A stretch of 64,000 nt of DNA from Streptomyces mangrovi (GTDB lineage: Bacteria; Actinomycetota; Actinomycetes; Streptomycetales; Streptomycetaceae): NCBI RefSeq assembly GCF_900114215.1, contig NZ_FOSG01000001.1:1-64000 (forward strand). The letters run 5' to 3'. Made by a program: the position numbers and the translations under genes. Positions 18,847-27,712 of the stretch are shown here, piece after piece; positions within the stretch are counted from its first letter, which is position 1; each line of letters starts with the position of its first letter. The notes below the pieces were generated by a model, which was not told where the DNA came from, made no database searches, and saw nothing but the letters and a program-made list of their open reading frames with translations.

Positions 18847-19929
18847 TCAGCGGTCGGAGGAGAAGCGGACCGAGCCCGCCTCAAGGCGGGCGCCGCACCA
18901 CACCCGGATGCCGTCGCGCAGTTCGTTGTCCTCGCCCACGACCGCACCGTCTCCGATGACCGCGCCCTCCAACACCGTACGCGCCCCTATGCGCGCCCCC
19001 GTGCCGACGAGCGAGTCGCGCACCACGGCGCCCGGCCCGACGACCGCGCCGTCCAGCACCGTGCTGCCGTGCACCCGGGCCCCCTCCGCGATCACCGCAC
19101 CCGCGCCGACCGCCGTACCGCCGGTCAGCTTGGCTCCGGGGGCCACCTCCGCGCCGTCCAGCACCAGCCGCTCGCCGCGGCGGCCGGGCACGGCCGGGGA
19201 GGGTGCGCGGCCGAGCACCAGATCGGCCGAGCCGCGGACGAAGGCCTGCGGGGTGCCGAGGTCGAGCCAGTAGGTGGAGTCGACCATGCCCCGCAGCTGG
19301 GCTCCCTCGGCGAGCAGCCCGGGGAAGGTCTCACGCTCGACGGAGACCGGGCGGCCGGCGGGGATGGTGTCGATCACGGACCGGTCGAAGACGTACGCGC
19401 CCGCGTTGATCTGGTCGGTGACGATCTCCTCGGGGGTCTGCGGCTTCTCCAGGAAGGCGGTGACCCGGCCGTCGGCGTCGGTGGGGACCAGGCCGAAGGC
19501 TCGCGGGTCCGCGACCCTCGTCAGATGGAGGGAGACGTCGGCGCCGGAGGAGGTGTGGGTCTCCACCAGGGCGCGGATGTCGAGGCCGGTGAGGATGTCG
19601 CCGTTGAAGACCAGTACCGGGTCGCCGGGGCCGCAGTGGAGCCGGGAGGCGACATTGCGGATGGCGCCGCCGGTGCCCAGCGGCTCCTCCTCGGTGACGT
19701 ACTCCAGGTGGAGCCCCAGGTCCGACCCGTCGCCGAAGTACGGCTCGAAGACCTCGGCGAGGTAGGAGGTGGCGAGCACCACGTGCTCCACCCCGGCCGC
19801 GCGGGCACGGGCCAACTGGTGGGTGAGGAAGGGAACTCCCGCCGCCGGGACCATGGGCTTGGGGGTGTGGACCGTCAGCGGCCGCAGCCGGGTTCCCCTG
19901 CCCCCGACGAGGAGGATCGCTTCTGTCAC
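18847..19929 (-). CDS. NDP-sugar pyrophosphorylase, probably mannose-1-phosphate guanylyltransferase
   Basis: The 360-residue protein starts with the nucleotidyltransferase motif AILLVGGRGTRLRPLTVHTPKPMVP and contains LVFNGDILTG (metal-binding Asp) and FLEKPQTPEE. The C-terminal third is a left-handed beta helix with hexapeptide-like repeats (DGAVVGPGAVVRDSLVGTGARIG). It occupies the position of M. tuberculosis Rv3264c, described as a GDP-mannose pyrophosphorylase, so it likely makes GDP-mannose from the ManA/ManB product. Glucose-1-phosphate thymidylyl- or uridylyltransferase activity is possible. The start is the ATG at 19929. Confidence 0.85.
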   Translation of the reverse strand: MTEAILLVGGRGTRLRPLTVHTPKPMVPAAGVPFLTHQLARARAAGVEHVVLATSYLAEVFEPYFGDGSDLGLHLEYVTEEEPLGTGGAIRNVASRLHCGPGDPVLVFNGDILTGLDIRALVETHTSSGADVSLHLTRVADPRAFGLVPTDADGRVTAFLEKPQTPEEIVTDQINAGAYVFDRSVIDTIPAGRPVSVERETFPGLLAEGAQLRGMVDSTYWLDLGTPQAFVRGSADLVLGRAPSPAVPGRRGERLVLDGAEVAPGAKLTGGTAVGAGAVIAEGARVHGSTVLDGAVVGPGAVVRDSLVGTGARIGARTVLEGAVIGDGAVVGEDNELRDGIRVWCGARLEAGSVRFSSDR

Positions 19930-20085
19930 CGGTTCTTCTCTGCTTCCTGCTGGGGACCGTGCCTGGTGGCCGGGCCAGTGTAGGCGGCCCGGCCGGCACG
20001 GTCCCCGGTGCGGCGGTCCGCCGGCCCGGGGCCGCGCCGGCGGCGGGTACGGCGCGGGGCCGAAGCCTCCTGCCGCCGCCTGCCG

Positions 20086-21456
20086 CTACCTGCCCTGCAA
20101 CCGGGCAGCGGTGGCCCGGATGGTGCCCAGCCTGGAGTAGAGCCGGTCGCCCGGGCAGCCGGTGACATAGCCGTCCCGGTGCCCGGAGACGGTGCGGAGC
20201 CTGACGGTGGTGCCCTTGCGGTACTTGCCGCCGCCGGAGGTCATGGCGGCGGTGCCGCGCGGGTCGACGCCGTGCAGGCCCAGCTTCCAGGCGACGAGCT
20301 TGGAGACGGCGTTCACCGCGGCCCCGGAGGGGTTGGTGCTGTTGTACGAGCCGAGGACGGCGATACCGGTGCTGTCGTGGTTGAAGCCGTAGGTGTGGGC
20401 TCCCATCACCGGGTTGGCCACACCGCCGGCGCGGCCCTCGTAGATCTTCCCGCACTTGTCGACGAAGAAGTTGTAGCCGACGTCCCGCCAGCCGTTGCTC
20501 TGGACGTGGTAGCGGTAGATGCCCCGGATGATGGAGGCGGACTGGCCGCACGAGTAGTTGTTGCTCATCGCCGTGTGGTGGACGAAGGCCGTCTTGACCG
20601 TCCTGGTGTAGAGGAACGGTCCACGCAGCCGCTCGTCGGCCCCCCACCCTCTGCGGGTGACGATGCCGGGCCGGGGGCCGATGGGGGCGTCGGCCCCGGC
20701 CTCCGACTGCCCGGCCCGGCCCGCCTGCTCGGCTTGCTCGGCCTGGCCGGCGGCCCGTACCGCGAGCAGGTCCTCGCCGGCCTCCTGCCGGTCCAGGGCC
20801 GGGATCTCCAGGGCTCCGGCCGGTGCGAGCGCGGAGTTCGCCTCGCCCGCGGGGTTCTCCTTCCCGGTCCCGGCGGCGGGGTCGTCGCCGGGGTTGACCA
20901 GATCCAGGCGCAGCCCCTCGGGCAGCCGGTGCGCCCCGGAGGCGCCCTCCTCCGGCAGGACACGGGCCTGTACGCCGTTGGAGTCGCCCACCCACAGCGG
21001 CGCCGTCGCTCCGCGCACCTGGTCCCCGCGGGACTCGGCCGAGTCGGGGTCGGGCCGGTCGGCGTGGGTCTCCAGCTCCTGCCAGGACGACCACTCGCCG
21101 GTGGCCGCGGACTTGGTGCGCACCTGGATCCGGCCGTGCAGCTCCTCCTCCGGGTCGTCCCAGACCACGCCGAGCAGCGAGAAGGGTTCGACCTCGCGGG
21201 CCGGGAGACCGAGGGACACCGAGTCGGAGGAGCCGGGCGGCGTGGTCGTGGGCGGCGGGGTGAGGGGAACGAGCGGCAGCGACTGGGTGCTGCCGGGCAG
21301 CCGGGGGGCCGCCACGGACTCGGAAACGGGTGCGGGGGCCGCGGAGGCGCTGCTTGCCAGGCCGCCGGGCGCGGTCAGCGGCAGCACCGCGGCCGCTGCG
21401 CACGCGACGCCGATCGATGACGCAATGAATGCACGCATAAATCTGATATTGGACAC
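20086..21456 (-). CDS. Secreted N-acetylmuramoyl-L-alanine amidase, PGRP domain
   Basis: The 456-residue protein has a signal peptide (RAFIASSIGVACAAAAVLPL) and then a long beta-rich, Pro/Ser-rich middle. The C-terminal peptidoglycan-recognition (PGRP, amidase 2) domain runs from about 260 to 440. The domain shows FVHHTAMSNNYSC, DVGYNFFVDKCGKIYEGR and SGHRDGYVTGCPG, which contain the zinc ligands His, His and Cys. It would cleave the amide bond between muramic acid and the stem peptide outside the cell. Two nearby start codons exist, MSNIRFMRAF and MRAF seven residues later. It is upstream of the nucleotidyltransferase on the same strand, with 156 bases between. Confidence 0.9.
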   Translation of the reverse strand: MSNIRFMRAFIASSIGVACAAAAVLPLTAPGGLASSASAAPAPVSESVAAPRLPGSTQSLPLVPLTPPPTTTPPGSSDSVSLGLPAREVEPFSLLGVVWDDPEEELHGRIQVRTKSAATGEWSSWQELETHADRPDPDSAESRGDQVRGATAPLWVGDSNGVQARVLPEEGASGAHRLPEGLRLDLVNPGDDPAAGTGKENPAGEANSALAPAGALEIPALDRQEAGEDLLAVRAAGQAEQAEQAGRAGQSEAGADAPIGPRPGIVTRRGWGADERLRGPFLYTRTVKTAFVHHTAMSNNYSCGQSASIIRGIYRYHVQSNGWRDVGYNFFVDKCGKIYEGRAGGVANPVMGAHTYGFNHDSTGIAVLGSYNSTNPSGAAVNAVSKLVAWKLGLHGVDPRGTAAMTSGGGKYRKGTTVRLRTVSGHRDGYVTGCPGDRLYSRLGTIRATAARLQGR

Positions 21457-21574
21457 AGGGGATACGGCTGTCTAACGGGGAGCTGACGCCCGGTCGCCCT
21501 GAGTTGTGCCCACCGGGCACCGAAAGCACCCCGTTCCGGCTCCTCCGGGCGGCGGTCCGCGTACCCTGGCGCCG

Positions 21575-22375
21575 ATGAACACCACCGATCGCACCCCTGC
21601 CGACCTGCTGCGATCCGCGCTCGCCGCGGACGCCGCCCGCCCGCTGGTGACCTTCTACGACGACGCCACCGGCGAGCGCGTCGAACTCTCCGTCGCCACC
21701 CTCGCCAATTGGGTGGCGAAGACGGCCAACCTCCTGCAGGGCGAACTGTCCGCCGAGCCCGGCGACCGGCTCGCGCTGCTGCTGCCCGCCCACTGGCAGA
21801 CCGCGGTCTGGCTGCTGGCCTGCTCCTCCACCGGAGTCGTCGCCGAACTGCCCGCCGACACCACCGACACCGCGGGTACGACCGGAATGGACTCGGCCTC
21901 CTCCCTCGCCGCGGCCGCCGACCTCGTCGTCAGCGGCCCGGACACCCTGGAGGCGGCCCGCGCCTGCACCGGCGAGCGCATCGCGCTCAGCCTGCGCCCC
22001 CTGGGCGGCCGCTTCCCCCGGCCGCCCGAGGGCTTCACCGACTACGCCGTCGAGGTGCCGGGCCAGGGCGACCACTTCGCCCCCTTCTCCCCCGTCGACC
22101 CGGACGCGCCCGCACTGGCCGTCGGCGGCCGGGAGCTGACCGGGGCGCAGGTCGTCGAACGCGCCCGCGCCGACGCCGGGGCACGCGGACTCGGCCCCGG
22201 CGCACGCCTGCTGTCGGGACTGCCGTACGGCACCTGGGAGGGGCTGTCCGCAGGCCTGTTCGCCCCGCTGGCCGCCGGAGGCTCGGTCGTGCTCTGCCGC
22301 CACCTGGACCGTCTGGACGCGGCGGGGCTGGAGGAGCGCGGGCGGAGCGAGCGCATCACCCACACGGCCGACTGA
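21575..22375 (+). CDS. TIGR03089 family protein
   Basis: The 266-residue protein matches the TIGR03089 family, which looks like a shortened, N-terminal part of an AMP-binding (adenylate-forming) enzyme. It contains LANWVAKTANLLQGELSAEPGDRLALLLP and later GLSAGLFAPLAAGGSVVLC. The phosphate-binding loop and the C-terminal subdomain of true ligases are missing, so catalytic adenylation is unlikely. In mycobacteria the same gene lies next to an LCP gene (Rv3268 beside Rv3267), as it does here. The role is unknown. The start is the ATG at 21575, MNTTDRTPADLLRSALA. It is divergent from the amidase gene. Confidence 0.85.
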   Translation: MNTTDRTPADLLRSALAADAARPLVTFYDDATGERVELSVATLANWVAKTANLLQGELSAEPGDRLALLLPAHWQTAVWLLACSSTGVVAELPADTTDTAGTTGMDSASSLAAAADLVVSGPDTLEAARACTGERIALSLRPLGGRFPRPPEGFTDYAVEVPGQGDHFAPFSPVDPDAPALAVGGRELTGAQVVERARADAGARGLGPGARLLSGLPYGTWEGLSAGLFAPLAAGGSVVLCRHLDRLDAAGLEERGRSERITHTAD

Positions 22376-22553
22376 CCCACCGTCGGCCCACCCGCCCGCC
22401 CCGGCATTCATCCCACAACCGAACACATCCCTCCGGTCTCCGGTCGTACGGAGGTTTTTCCTCCCCCGGTACAACCACCGGCCCCTCCCGGGTGTCTGTA
22501 CAGAAGACCGGCGACCGCACGGCTGTGCGCGAACCGCCGCCGACCGCTGAGGG

Positions 22554-23795
22554 ATGAACACATACGTGACCGAACCCGAGGACGCGCAGCAGACCGGCCT
22601 CCCCCACCCGCCGCCCCGGCCGCACCGCCGGTGGCTGCGCTGGGCCGCGCTGGGCGCGTCGCTCGCCGTACTCGCGGCGGGCGGCGCGGCCTGGTTCCTC
22701 TACAACAGACTCGACGGCAACATCCGCACCGACACGGAGGCCGTCGAGCAGTTGCGGCGCTTCGAGCGGGAGCGCCCCGCCGCGGTCGTGCACGAGGCGA
22801 AGAACATCCTGCTCATCGGCTCCGACGACCGCAGTGGCGACAACGGCAGGTACGGGCGGGACAGCGGCACCCAGCGCTCCGACACCACGATCCTGCTCCA
22901 CCTGTCCGCCGACCGCTCCAGCGCCACCGGGGTGTCGATACCGCGTGACCTGATGGTGGACATACCCGAGTGCTCCCGGCCCGACGGCACGGCCGCCGGG
23001 CCGCTGTTCGCGCAGTTCAACTGGGCTTATGAGATGGGCGGGGCGGCCTGCACGATCCGCACTGTCGAGAACCTGACCGGCATCCGCGTGGACCACCATC
23101 TGATCGTGGACTTCACCGGCTTCGAGAAGCTGGTGGACGCGGTCGGCGGCGTCGAGGTGTGCCTGGCCGAGCCCGTGAACGATCCCGAGGCGCACCTCGT
23201 TCTGGACGCCGGGCCCCAGCGGCTCGACGGCGAGCAGGCCCTCGGCTACGTACGCGCCCGCAAGGGCATCGGCGACGGCAGCGACACCCAGCGGATGGAG
23301 CGGCAGCAGGAGTTCCTGACCACCATGCTGAGCCAGGTGCGCGACGACGGGCTCCTGACCGATCCGGCCGAGCTCTACCGGGTGCTGGACGCGGTGACGT
23401 CGTCGCTCACGGCCGACCCCGGACTGGACTCCCTCTCCGAGCTCTACGACCTGATCAGCGGCGTCCGCGGCATCCCGGAGGACCGGGTGCGGTTCATGAC
23501 CGCGCCCCGGCAGCCGTACACCTACGACCCCAACCGCGACGAGCTGGTGCAGCCTGACGCGGACCTGCTGTTCGAGGCGCTGCGCGAGGACCGGCCGGTG
23601 CCGGAGGAAGGGCGGCGCCCTTCCGGGTCCCCCTCCGCCGGGCCGCTGACCGGGCCGTCCGCCGGGGCCGGGGTACCCGCGTCGGACACCGGGACCGAAG
23701 CACCGGAGCCGGGTGGTTCACCCACCGGTTCACCCACCGGTTCGCCGTCCCCCGGGGAGTCCGCGGACGACACGGCCGGGAGCCTGTGCGGATGA
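22554..23795 (+). CDS. LCP (LytR-CpsA-Psr) family ligase 1
   Basis: LCP enzymes attach lipid-linked glycopolymers to peptidoglycan outside the membrane. This 413-residue protein has a short N-terminus, one membrane segment (ALGASLAVLAAGGAAWFLY, about 32-50) and an LCP domain beginning NILLIGSDDR at residue 84. The ligand motifs SDTTILLHLSADR, SIPRDLMVDIP and YVRARKGIGDGSDTQRMERQQ are all present. The last 60 residues are Pro/Ser/Gly-rich (GSPTGSPTGSP). It lacks the LytR C-terminal domain. An in-frame GTG at 22566 has better spacing from the GAGGG ribosome site (22549-22553) than the ATG at 22554 and may be the true start. Confidence 0.9.
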   Translation: MNTYVTEPEDAQQTGLPHPPPRPHRRWLRWAALGASLAVLAAGGAAWFLYNRLDGNIRTDTEAVEQLRRFERERPAAVVHEAKNILLIGSDDRSGDNGRYGRDSGTQRSDTTILLHLSADRSSATGVSIPRDLMVDIPECSRPDGTAAGPLFAQFNWAYEMGGAACTIRTVENLTGIRVDHHLIVDFTGFEKLVDAVGGVEVCLAEPVNDPEAHLVLDAGPQRLDGEQALGYVRARKGIGDGSDTQRMERQQEFLTTMLSQVRDDGLLTDPAELYRVLDAVTSSLTADPGLDSLSELYDLISGVRGIPEDRVRFMTAPRQPYTYDPNRDELVQPDADLLFEALREDRPVPEEGRRPSGSPSAGPLTGPSAGAGVPASDTGTEAPEPGGSPTGSPTGSPSPGESADDTAGSLCG

Positions 23796-23908
23796 GCGCG
23801 GGCGCGCCGGAACGCGGGAGAACGCGAGAGAAACAGCACAGAGAACTGCTCAAGGGATTGAAATGGAATGTCCGTTTGAGGAAGAAAGTAACCTGCCTGC
23901 GGGGGTGC

Positions 23909-23935
23909 TTGACACCGGGCCGCGGCAGATAGTGT
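23909..23935 (+). promoter_or_regulatory. Putative promoter of LCP gene 2
   Basis: TTGACA (23909-23914) and TAGTGT (23930-23935) are separated by 15 bases. The spacing is slightly short but both boxes match the vegetative consensus. It would give a leader of about 105 bases before the GTG at 24048, which supports that later start codon. Confidence 0.5.
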
Positions 23936-24047
23936 GAGCAATCCGGTGCGCTCGCCCATGAACGCTGCGCACCACCGGAGACCGACCGAGCGCCTTGATG
24001 CCTGGCAGGGAAGGCGCTGCGTGGCACGACGGAGGACTCAGGCAACC

Positions 24048-25880
24048 GTGGACGCGCAAAGCCGTGGGCGGGCGGGTGACATCGATCCCGCAGACCAGTG
24101 GGTGTTCGACCCGGAGACGGGCGACTACAAGCTGCGACCGCCAGCCCCCGCTGCGCGACCGTCCCCCTCCCCCCGCCCGTCCTCGCAGGCCGACAACCCC
24201 GCGCCCCGTGCCGGCCGTCGGCAGGCCCCGCCGCACGGCGAGGTGCCCCGGCAGCGCAGGCGGCGTCCGGAGGGCGGGAGCACGCCGGAGGACGGCGCGA
24301 GGAACGGTGCGGCGGACGGCGAGAAACCGGCCGGACGGGCCGCGGCGCGCAAGGCGGCCGGTGGCAGGGCGGCCGCGCGCCAGGCCGCGGGCGGCAGGGC
24401 GGCCTCCCGGCGCAAGGCCAGGCCGAAGAAGTCCGTGAAGAAGAAGGTGCTGCTGTGGACGGGCGGTGTGACGGCCTTCATGGTCACCGGCACCGCCGTC
24501 GCCGCCTACCTCGCCTACGAGCACTTCAACGGCAACATCGACACCGTCGACGTCGGTGACGCCGCCGAGGGCGGCTTCGGCAGCGACGGCCCGCTCAACA
24601 TCCTGCTGATCGGCACCGACAAGCGCACCGGCGAGGGCAACGAGGGCTACGGCGACAAGAACAGCCCCGGCCACGCCGACACCACGTTCCTCCTCCATGT
24701 CTCGGCGGACCGCACCAACGCCACCGTGATGAGCATCCCCCGGGACCTGAAGACCGACATCCCCGACTGCCCCACCAAGCGGGAGGACGGCACCACCAAG
24801 GTCATCCCGGGTGAGCAGGACGTCCGGTTCAACACCAGCCTCGGCCAGGCGGGCCGGGACCCGGGCTGCACCATGCGCACCGTCAAGGAGATGACCGGGC
24901 TGGACGTCCACCACTTCATGATGGCGGACTTCAACGCCGTCAAGACGCTGACCACCGCGGTCGGCGGTGTCCCGGTCTGCCTGGAGAAACCGGTCGACGA
25001 CCCCAAGTCCCACCTCGAACTCCCCGCCGGCGAGAGCGTCGTCGAGGGCGAGCAGGCCCTGGCCTTCGTCCGCACCCGCGGCAGCTTCGGGAACAAGGGC
25101 GACCTGGACCGCATCAAGGTCCAGCAGCAGTTCCTGAGTTCGATGATCCGCCAGTTCAAGTCGAACGACACCCTCACCGACCCGGGCAAGCTGTGGGACC
25201 TGGCGGAAGCGGCCACCAAGGCGCTCACCGTCGACACCGGCATAGGCACCATCAAGAAGCTGAGCGACCTGGGCAGGGAACTCAGCGGCATCAAGACCAA
25301 GAACATCTCCTTCCTGACGGTCCCGGTGGCCGACAACCCCGCGGAGAAGGTCAAGGCCACGGTCGTCCTCCAGCAGCCCAAGGCCTCCCAGGTCTTCGCG
25401 ATGCTGCGCGAGGACGTCTCCTTCACCGAGGTGGAGAAGAAGGAGAAGGCCGCCAAGGACAAGGCCAAGAAGGAGCAGGAGGCGCTGCTCAAGGGCGAGC
25501 GGGCCGCGGCCTCCGACGTACGTGTGGAGATCCTCAACGGCGGGGAGATCGCCGGGGCCGCGCAGACGACGCTCACCTGGCTGCAGAACACCCAGAGCGT
25601 GCTGAAGTCCAGCAACGGCGGCAACGCGCCCGAGCAACTCGACAGAACGACCCTGGAGTACGGGCCCAACCAGGCCGACCAGGCCCGCAAGCTCGCCGAC
25701 ATCATGGGCCTGCCCGCCTCGGCCCTGAAGCCCGGCTCCGTGGACGCCGGGCCGATGGAGCCGATGGTGCTGACGCTCGGCGCCGACTTCAAGGAGGCCG
25801 GCCTCCCCATCGCCGCCCCGGCGAAGGCTCCGGAGGACCTCGGGAAAGTGGAAGCCGACAAGAAGATATGCGCCAAGTGA
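24048..25880 (+). CDS. LCP family ligase 2 with C-terminal LytR_C domain
   Basis: The protein of 610 residues from the GTG at 24048 (GGAGG 12 bases upstream, MDAQSRGRAGDIDPADQWVF) has an N-terminal basic, Ala/Arg-rich cytoplasmic region of about 120 residues. One membrane segment (VLLWTGGVTAFMVTGTAVAAYLAY) follows. The LCP domain shows NILLIGTDKRTGEG, ADTTFLLHVSADR, SIPRDLKTDIP and FVRTRGSFGNKGDLDRIKVQQQ. A Lys/Glu-rich coil follows, then a LytR_C domain (VRVEILNGGEIAGAAQTTLTWLQN). The usual Arg two residues before the second metal Asp is replaced (GHADT). A frame extending to 23934 overlaps the predicted promoter and is less likely. Confidence 0.9.
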   Translation: MDAQSRGRAGDIDPADQWVFDPETGDYKLRPPAPAARPSPSPRPSSQADNPAPRAGRRQAPPHGEVPRQRRRRPEGGSTPEDGARNGAADGEKPAGRAAARKAAGGRAAARQAAGGRAASRRKARPKKSVKKKVLLWTGGVTAFMVTGTAVAAYLAYEHFNGNIDTVDVGDAAEGGFGSDGPLNILLIGTDKRTGEGNEGYGDKNSPGHADTTFLLHVSADRTNATVMSIPRDLKTDIPDCPTKREDGTTKVIPGEQDVRFNTSLGQAGRDPGCTMRTVKEMTGLDVHHFMMADFNAVKTLTTAVGGVPVCLEKPVDDPKSHLELPAGESVVEGEQALAFVRTRGSFGNKGDLDRIKVQQQFLSSMIRQFKSNDTLTDPGKLWDLAEAATKALTVDTGIGTIKKLSDLGRELSGIKTKNISFLTVPVADNPAEKVKATVVLQQPKASQVFAMLREDVSFTEVEKKEKAAKDKAKKEQEALLKGERAAASDVRVEILNGGEIAGAAQTTLTWLQNTQSVLKSSNGGNAPEQLDRTTLEYGPNQADQARKLADIMGLPASALKPGSVDAGPMEPMVLTLGADFKEAGLPIAAPAKAPEDLGKVEADKKICAK

Positions 25881-25930
25881 ATCCCGCGCGCCGCTTCCGC
25901 GCACGGGCCGAGTCGTAGGGAGAGGGCCCG

Positions 25931-27631
25931 TTGGGGCAGCGCACCGCAGGGGGGAGAGGCGCACACGAACGCGCCCCTCGGCCGGAGGACTTCGGCTGGA
26001 ACGACAGCATGTACGACGAGCCGGACGCATCCGGGGAACCGGAGGGATCCGTGAGGTCCGGGCAGAGCCGGGAAGGCGGGGAGGGCGGGGCCGGCGGCCC
26101 CGGGGACGCGGCGCCCGCGTCCGGCGGGCCGGGGCACCGCGCCGGTGGCCCGAGGCGGCCGGCCGGCCGCGGCAGACGGGTGCTGCGCTGGACGGCGCTC
26201 TCCCTGTCCGTGCTGATACTCGGCACGGCGGGCGCCGGCTACCTCTATTACGAGCACCTCAACAGCAACCTCACCAGGAAGCCCCTCACCCTCGGCGACA
26301 ACCAGCTCAAGCACCGGCAGAACGCGGAGGGCCGCACCCCCCTCAACATCCTGCTGCTGGGCTCCGACAGCCGTAACTCCGAGCGGAACCTCGAACTGGG
26401 CGGCTCCCGGAGGGACGTGGGGCGCAAGCCGCTGGCCGACGTCCAGATGCTGCTGCATCTCTCGGCCGACCGCGACAGCCTCTCGGTGCTCAGCATCCCC
26501 CGGGACACCAAGGTGACCATCCCCGAGTGCACCGACCCCGAGGACGAGTCGAAGCACCCGCAGAGGATCGGCAAGATCAACTCCAGTCTCCAGTACGGCG
26601 GACCGGGCTGCACGGTCGCCACCTGGATGGAACTGACCGGCATCCCCATCGATCACTTCATGATGATCGACTTCGCGGGTGTGGTGGACATGGCCGACGC
26701 GGTGGGCGGCGTCCCGGTCTGCGTGGACGCCAACATCCACGACAGCAGGTCCGGTCTGCGCCTGGAGAAGGGCGAGACCACCGTCCGCGGCGAGCAGGCC
26801 CTGCAGTGGCTGCGCACCCGGCACGGTTTCGGGGACGGCACGGACATCGGCCGGGCGCGGGCCCAGCACATGTACATGAACTCGATGGTGCGCCAGCTCA
26901 AGGCGGGCACCAAGCTCACCGACCCGGGCAAGCTCAGGTCGCTCGCCGAGGCCGCCACCGAGGCACTCACCGTCGACGACGGCATCGAGGGCGTCAAGGA
27001 CCTCTACGACCTGGGCAACGAACTCAAGCAGGTCCCCACCGAGCGGATCACCATGGTCACCATGCCGTGGGAGTACTCCGACGGCGGCAGCTACGTGGTG
27101 CCCAAGCCCGGCGACGCCGAGAAGGTCTTCTCCCTCATCCGGGACGACATCGCCCTCGACGGCAAGGACGAGAAGCCGAAGAAGGAGAAGAAGACCTCCG
27201 ACCCCGCCGCTCCGGCCGACGAGATCCCGGTACAGGTCCGCAACGGCACCCGCACCGTCACCCTCGGACCCGTCAACGGCCGCGCGGGCGTCATCACCGA
27301 GGAGCTGCGGCGGCTCGGCTTCACCCAGGCCGGGACCGACCCCGAGGAGACTCCCCAGGCCGACACCACCGTGTCGTACCCGAGCGAGGACCTGCGCGGT
27401 GACGCCCTGGCCGTGGCCAAGGCCCTGGGCCTGCCCGGGCGTTCCGTACGCCAGTCCGCCGGCGTCGAACAGGTCACCGTGGTGATCGGCGCCGACTGGC
27501 GGGAGGGGAACGCCTACCCCGAGCAGCCCGCACCCGAGGAGGACGACGAGCGCGGAGCCCCCGAGAGCGCGAACGCGCTCAACGGCGACGAGAAGAAGTG
27601 CATGAACGTCAACCCCGCCCACACCTGGTGA
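25931..27631 (+). CDS. LCP family ligase 3 with C-terminal LytR_C domain
   Basis: The 566-residue protein has a Gly/Pro-rich cytoplasmic N-terminus of about 75 residues and a membrane segment (LRWTALSLSVLILGTAGAGYLYY). The LCP domain has NILLLGSDSRNSERN, ADVQMLLHLSADR, SIPRDTKVTIPEC and WLRTRHGFGDGTDIGRARAQ. The C-terminal LytR_C domain begins VQVRNGTRTVTLG. The Arg/Thr of the usual R-x-D-T motif is not conserved (LADVQ), so the protein could differ in substrate. The start is the rare TTG at 25931 with GGAGAGG upstream, 50 bases after gene 2, which suggests one operon; a later start within the Gly-rich segment is possible. Confidence 0.87.
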   Translation: MGQRTAGGRGAHERAPRPEDFGWNDSMYDEPDASGEPEGSVRSGQSREGGEGGAGGPGDAAPASGGPGHRAGGPRRPAGRGRRVLRWTALSLSVLILGTAGAGYLYYEHLNSNLTRKPLTLGDNQLKHRQNAEGRTPLNILLLGSDSRNSERNLELGGSRRDVGRKPLADVQMLLHLSADRDSLSVLSIPRDTKVTIPECTDPEDESKHPQRIGKINSSLQYGGPGCTVATWMELTGIPIDHFMMIDFAGVVDMADAVGGVPVCVDANIHDSRSGLRLEKGETTVRGEQALQWLRTRHGFGDGTDIGRARAQHMYMNSMVRQLKAGTKLTDPGKLRSLAEAATEALTVDDGIEGVKDLYDLGNELKQVPTERITMVTMPWEYSDGGSYVVPKPGDAEKVFSLIRDDIALDGKDEKPKKEKKTSDPAAPADEIPVQVRNGTRTVTLGPVNGRAGVITEELRRLGFTQAGTDPEETPQADTTVSYPSEDLRGDALAVAKALGLPGRSVRQSAGVEQVTVVIGADWREGNAYPEQPAPEEDDERGAPESANALNGDEKKCMNVNPAHTW

Positions 27632-27654
27632 TCCGTTCCCCCCGGGGAACGGAA

Positions 27655-27691
27655 ACGGGCCGCGTCCCCGGGGAACGGGGGCGCGGCCCGT
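27655..27691. terminator. Hairpin between convergent LCP 3 and GT2 genes
   Basis: The arms 27655-27669 and 27677-27691 pair over 15 bases with one G-T pair, with a loop of seven bases. It lies between the stop codons of two convergent genes and can serve both. Confidence 0.75.
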
Positions 27692-27712
27692 GGTGTGTGC
27701 GGCGGACCCCGG

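Noticed and set aside
19966..20050. GC-rich inverted repeat after the amidase gene
   Set aside because: The arms GCGGCCC and GGCCGC match only with bulges, so I did not call a terminator.
23934..24047. An N-terminal extension of LCP 2 from a GTG at 23934
   Set aside because: That start lies inside the predicted promoter and lacks a ribosome site, while the GTG at 24048 has GGAGG upstream and matches the usual start of related proteins.
24647..27622. A 991-codon open frame antisense to LCP genes 2 and 3
   Set aside because: Long stop-free frames opposite real genes are expected at this GC content. The plus-strand proteins have recognised LCP domains, and the antisense product has repeats of Val, Gly and Asp typical of reversed codons.
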